Source: an uncultured Craurococcus sp. (GTDB taxonomy: Bacteria; Pseudomonadota; Alphaproteobacteria; Acetobacterales; Acetobacteraceae). Taken from it: a stretch of 64,000 nucleotides of DNA. Below the pieces are notes generated by a model. That model was not told where the DNA came from. It ran no database searches and saw nothing but the letters and a program-made list of their open reading frames with translations. The stretch covers positions 1 to 64,000 of the forward strand of contig CADCTD010000018.1 of NCBI GenBank assembly GCA_902805545.1. The letters run 5' to 3'. The position numbers and the translations under genes are program-made. This document shows positions 63,834 to 64,000 of the stretch, piece after piece (position 1 is the first letter of the stretch; the number at the start of each line of letters is the position of its first letter).

Positions 63834-64000
63834 ATGTCCGCACCCATCCGTGCCTTGCTCGGCTTCGTGGCCGCCGTGCTCTCCGTCCTCACCTTCCATC
63901 AGGGGATGTGGGGCCTGCTGCATGTCATCGGCTGGATGCCGCTGGCGCCCTATCCGATGAATCCGGTGCCGCCGCTGGGCGTGCCGCTGATTGCGAGCCT
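63834..64000 (+). CDS. Start of a membrane protein (truncated by window end)
   Basis: The first 55 codons are visible: MSAPIRALLGFVAAVLSVLT, then a second hydrophobic stretch GMWGLLHVIGWMPLAPYP. The frame is open to the edge. It looks like a small multi-pass membrane protein; the family cannot be assigned from this piece. The ATG at 63834 follows GAGGATCC. Confidence 0.7.
   Translation, partial: MSAPIRALLGFVAAVLSVLTFHQGMWGLLHVIGWMPLAPYPMNPVPPLGVPLIAS

Overview
The window looks like chromosomal DNA of a very GC-rich alphaproteobacterium, most likely an Acetobacteraceae or Roseomonas-like member of the Rhodospirillales. This is inferred from the ftsZ-lpxC-bamD-recN-ligA gene order, an alphaproteobacterial FtsZ tail peptide, an HWE-family histidine kinase, PHA genes, and five solo tripartite-tricarboxylate (Bug/TctC) receptors. 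No prophage, integrase, insertion sequence, CRISPR array or rRNA operon is visible. Most of the window is compact chromosome with many stop/start overlaps (ATGA, GTGA, TGATG).

Layout. 0-7 kb: division, envelope and DNA-repair genes (ftsZ tail, terminator, lpxC, bamD, recN, a GNAT enzyme, ligA). 7-17 kb: an RTX-like protein, aminopeptidase P, a DUF1127 protein, prmA-uvrD, a BASS-type transporter, and a modular RTX/CBM/GH16 secreted hydrolase behind an AT-rich promoter. 17-26 kb: DUF2171 and PhyH proteins, a Bug receptor, metF, mlaA-mlaC, and the minus-strand unit ettA-GNAT-DUF305 membrane protein. 26-31 kb: a CAT-anticodon tRNA, CoA-binding and DUF2076 proteins, a LysR regulator whose start codon lies inside a strong hairpin, a decayed chemotaxis-receptor gene, an MFS carrier and a TRIC channel.

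31-41 kb: an accessory metabolic stretch with three tandem Bug receptors, an HdrC/HdrB-like Fe-S pair with missing cluster ligands, two coupled PLP enzymes divergent from an M20 deacylase, a glycine-zipper lipoprotein and a fifth Bug receptor. 41-48 kb: phaB, a small acidic protein, a duplicated YCII protein coupled to an SGNH hydrolase, a holin-like membrane protein, an EamA exporter, an aspartate dehydrogenase, a repeat lipoprotein, an SDR lacking its catalytic residues, tRNA-His and an aminotransferase. 48-50 kb: glnB-glnA with a well-formed sigma-54 promoter and a candidate NtrC site, and a glnB-glnA spacer folded into four stem-loops. 50-64 kb: a CoA-transferase/aminotransferase pair, a three-repeat hydrophilic protein, phaZ-purine permease-deacetylase, a GST, an HWE kinase, an MFS_3 exporter, a Dps protein, parE and the start of a membrane protein.

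Functional threads: nitrogen control (glnB-glnA), PHA turnover (phaB and phaZ, without phaA or phaC here), outer-membrane lipid and protein homeostasis (lpxC, bamD, mlaA, mlaC), scavenging of organic acids (Bug receptors without tctAB), and stress (Dps, GST, hydrophilic repeat protein). I see no complete, clearly undescribed multi-gene system. The best leads are the structured glnB-glnA leader, the hairpin over the LysR start, the Fe-S pair with altered ligands, the catalytically atypical SDR, and the mirrored GH16 protein.
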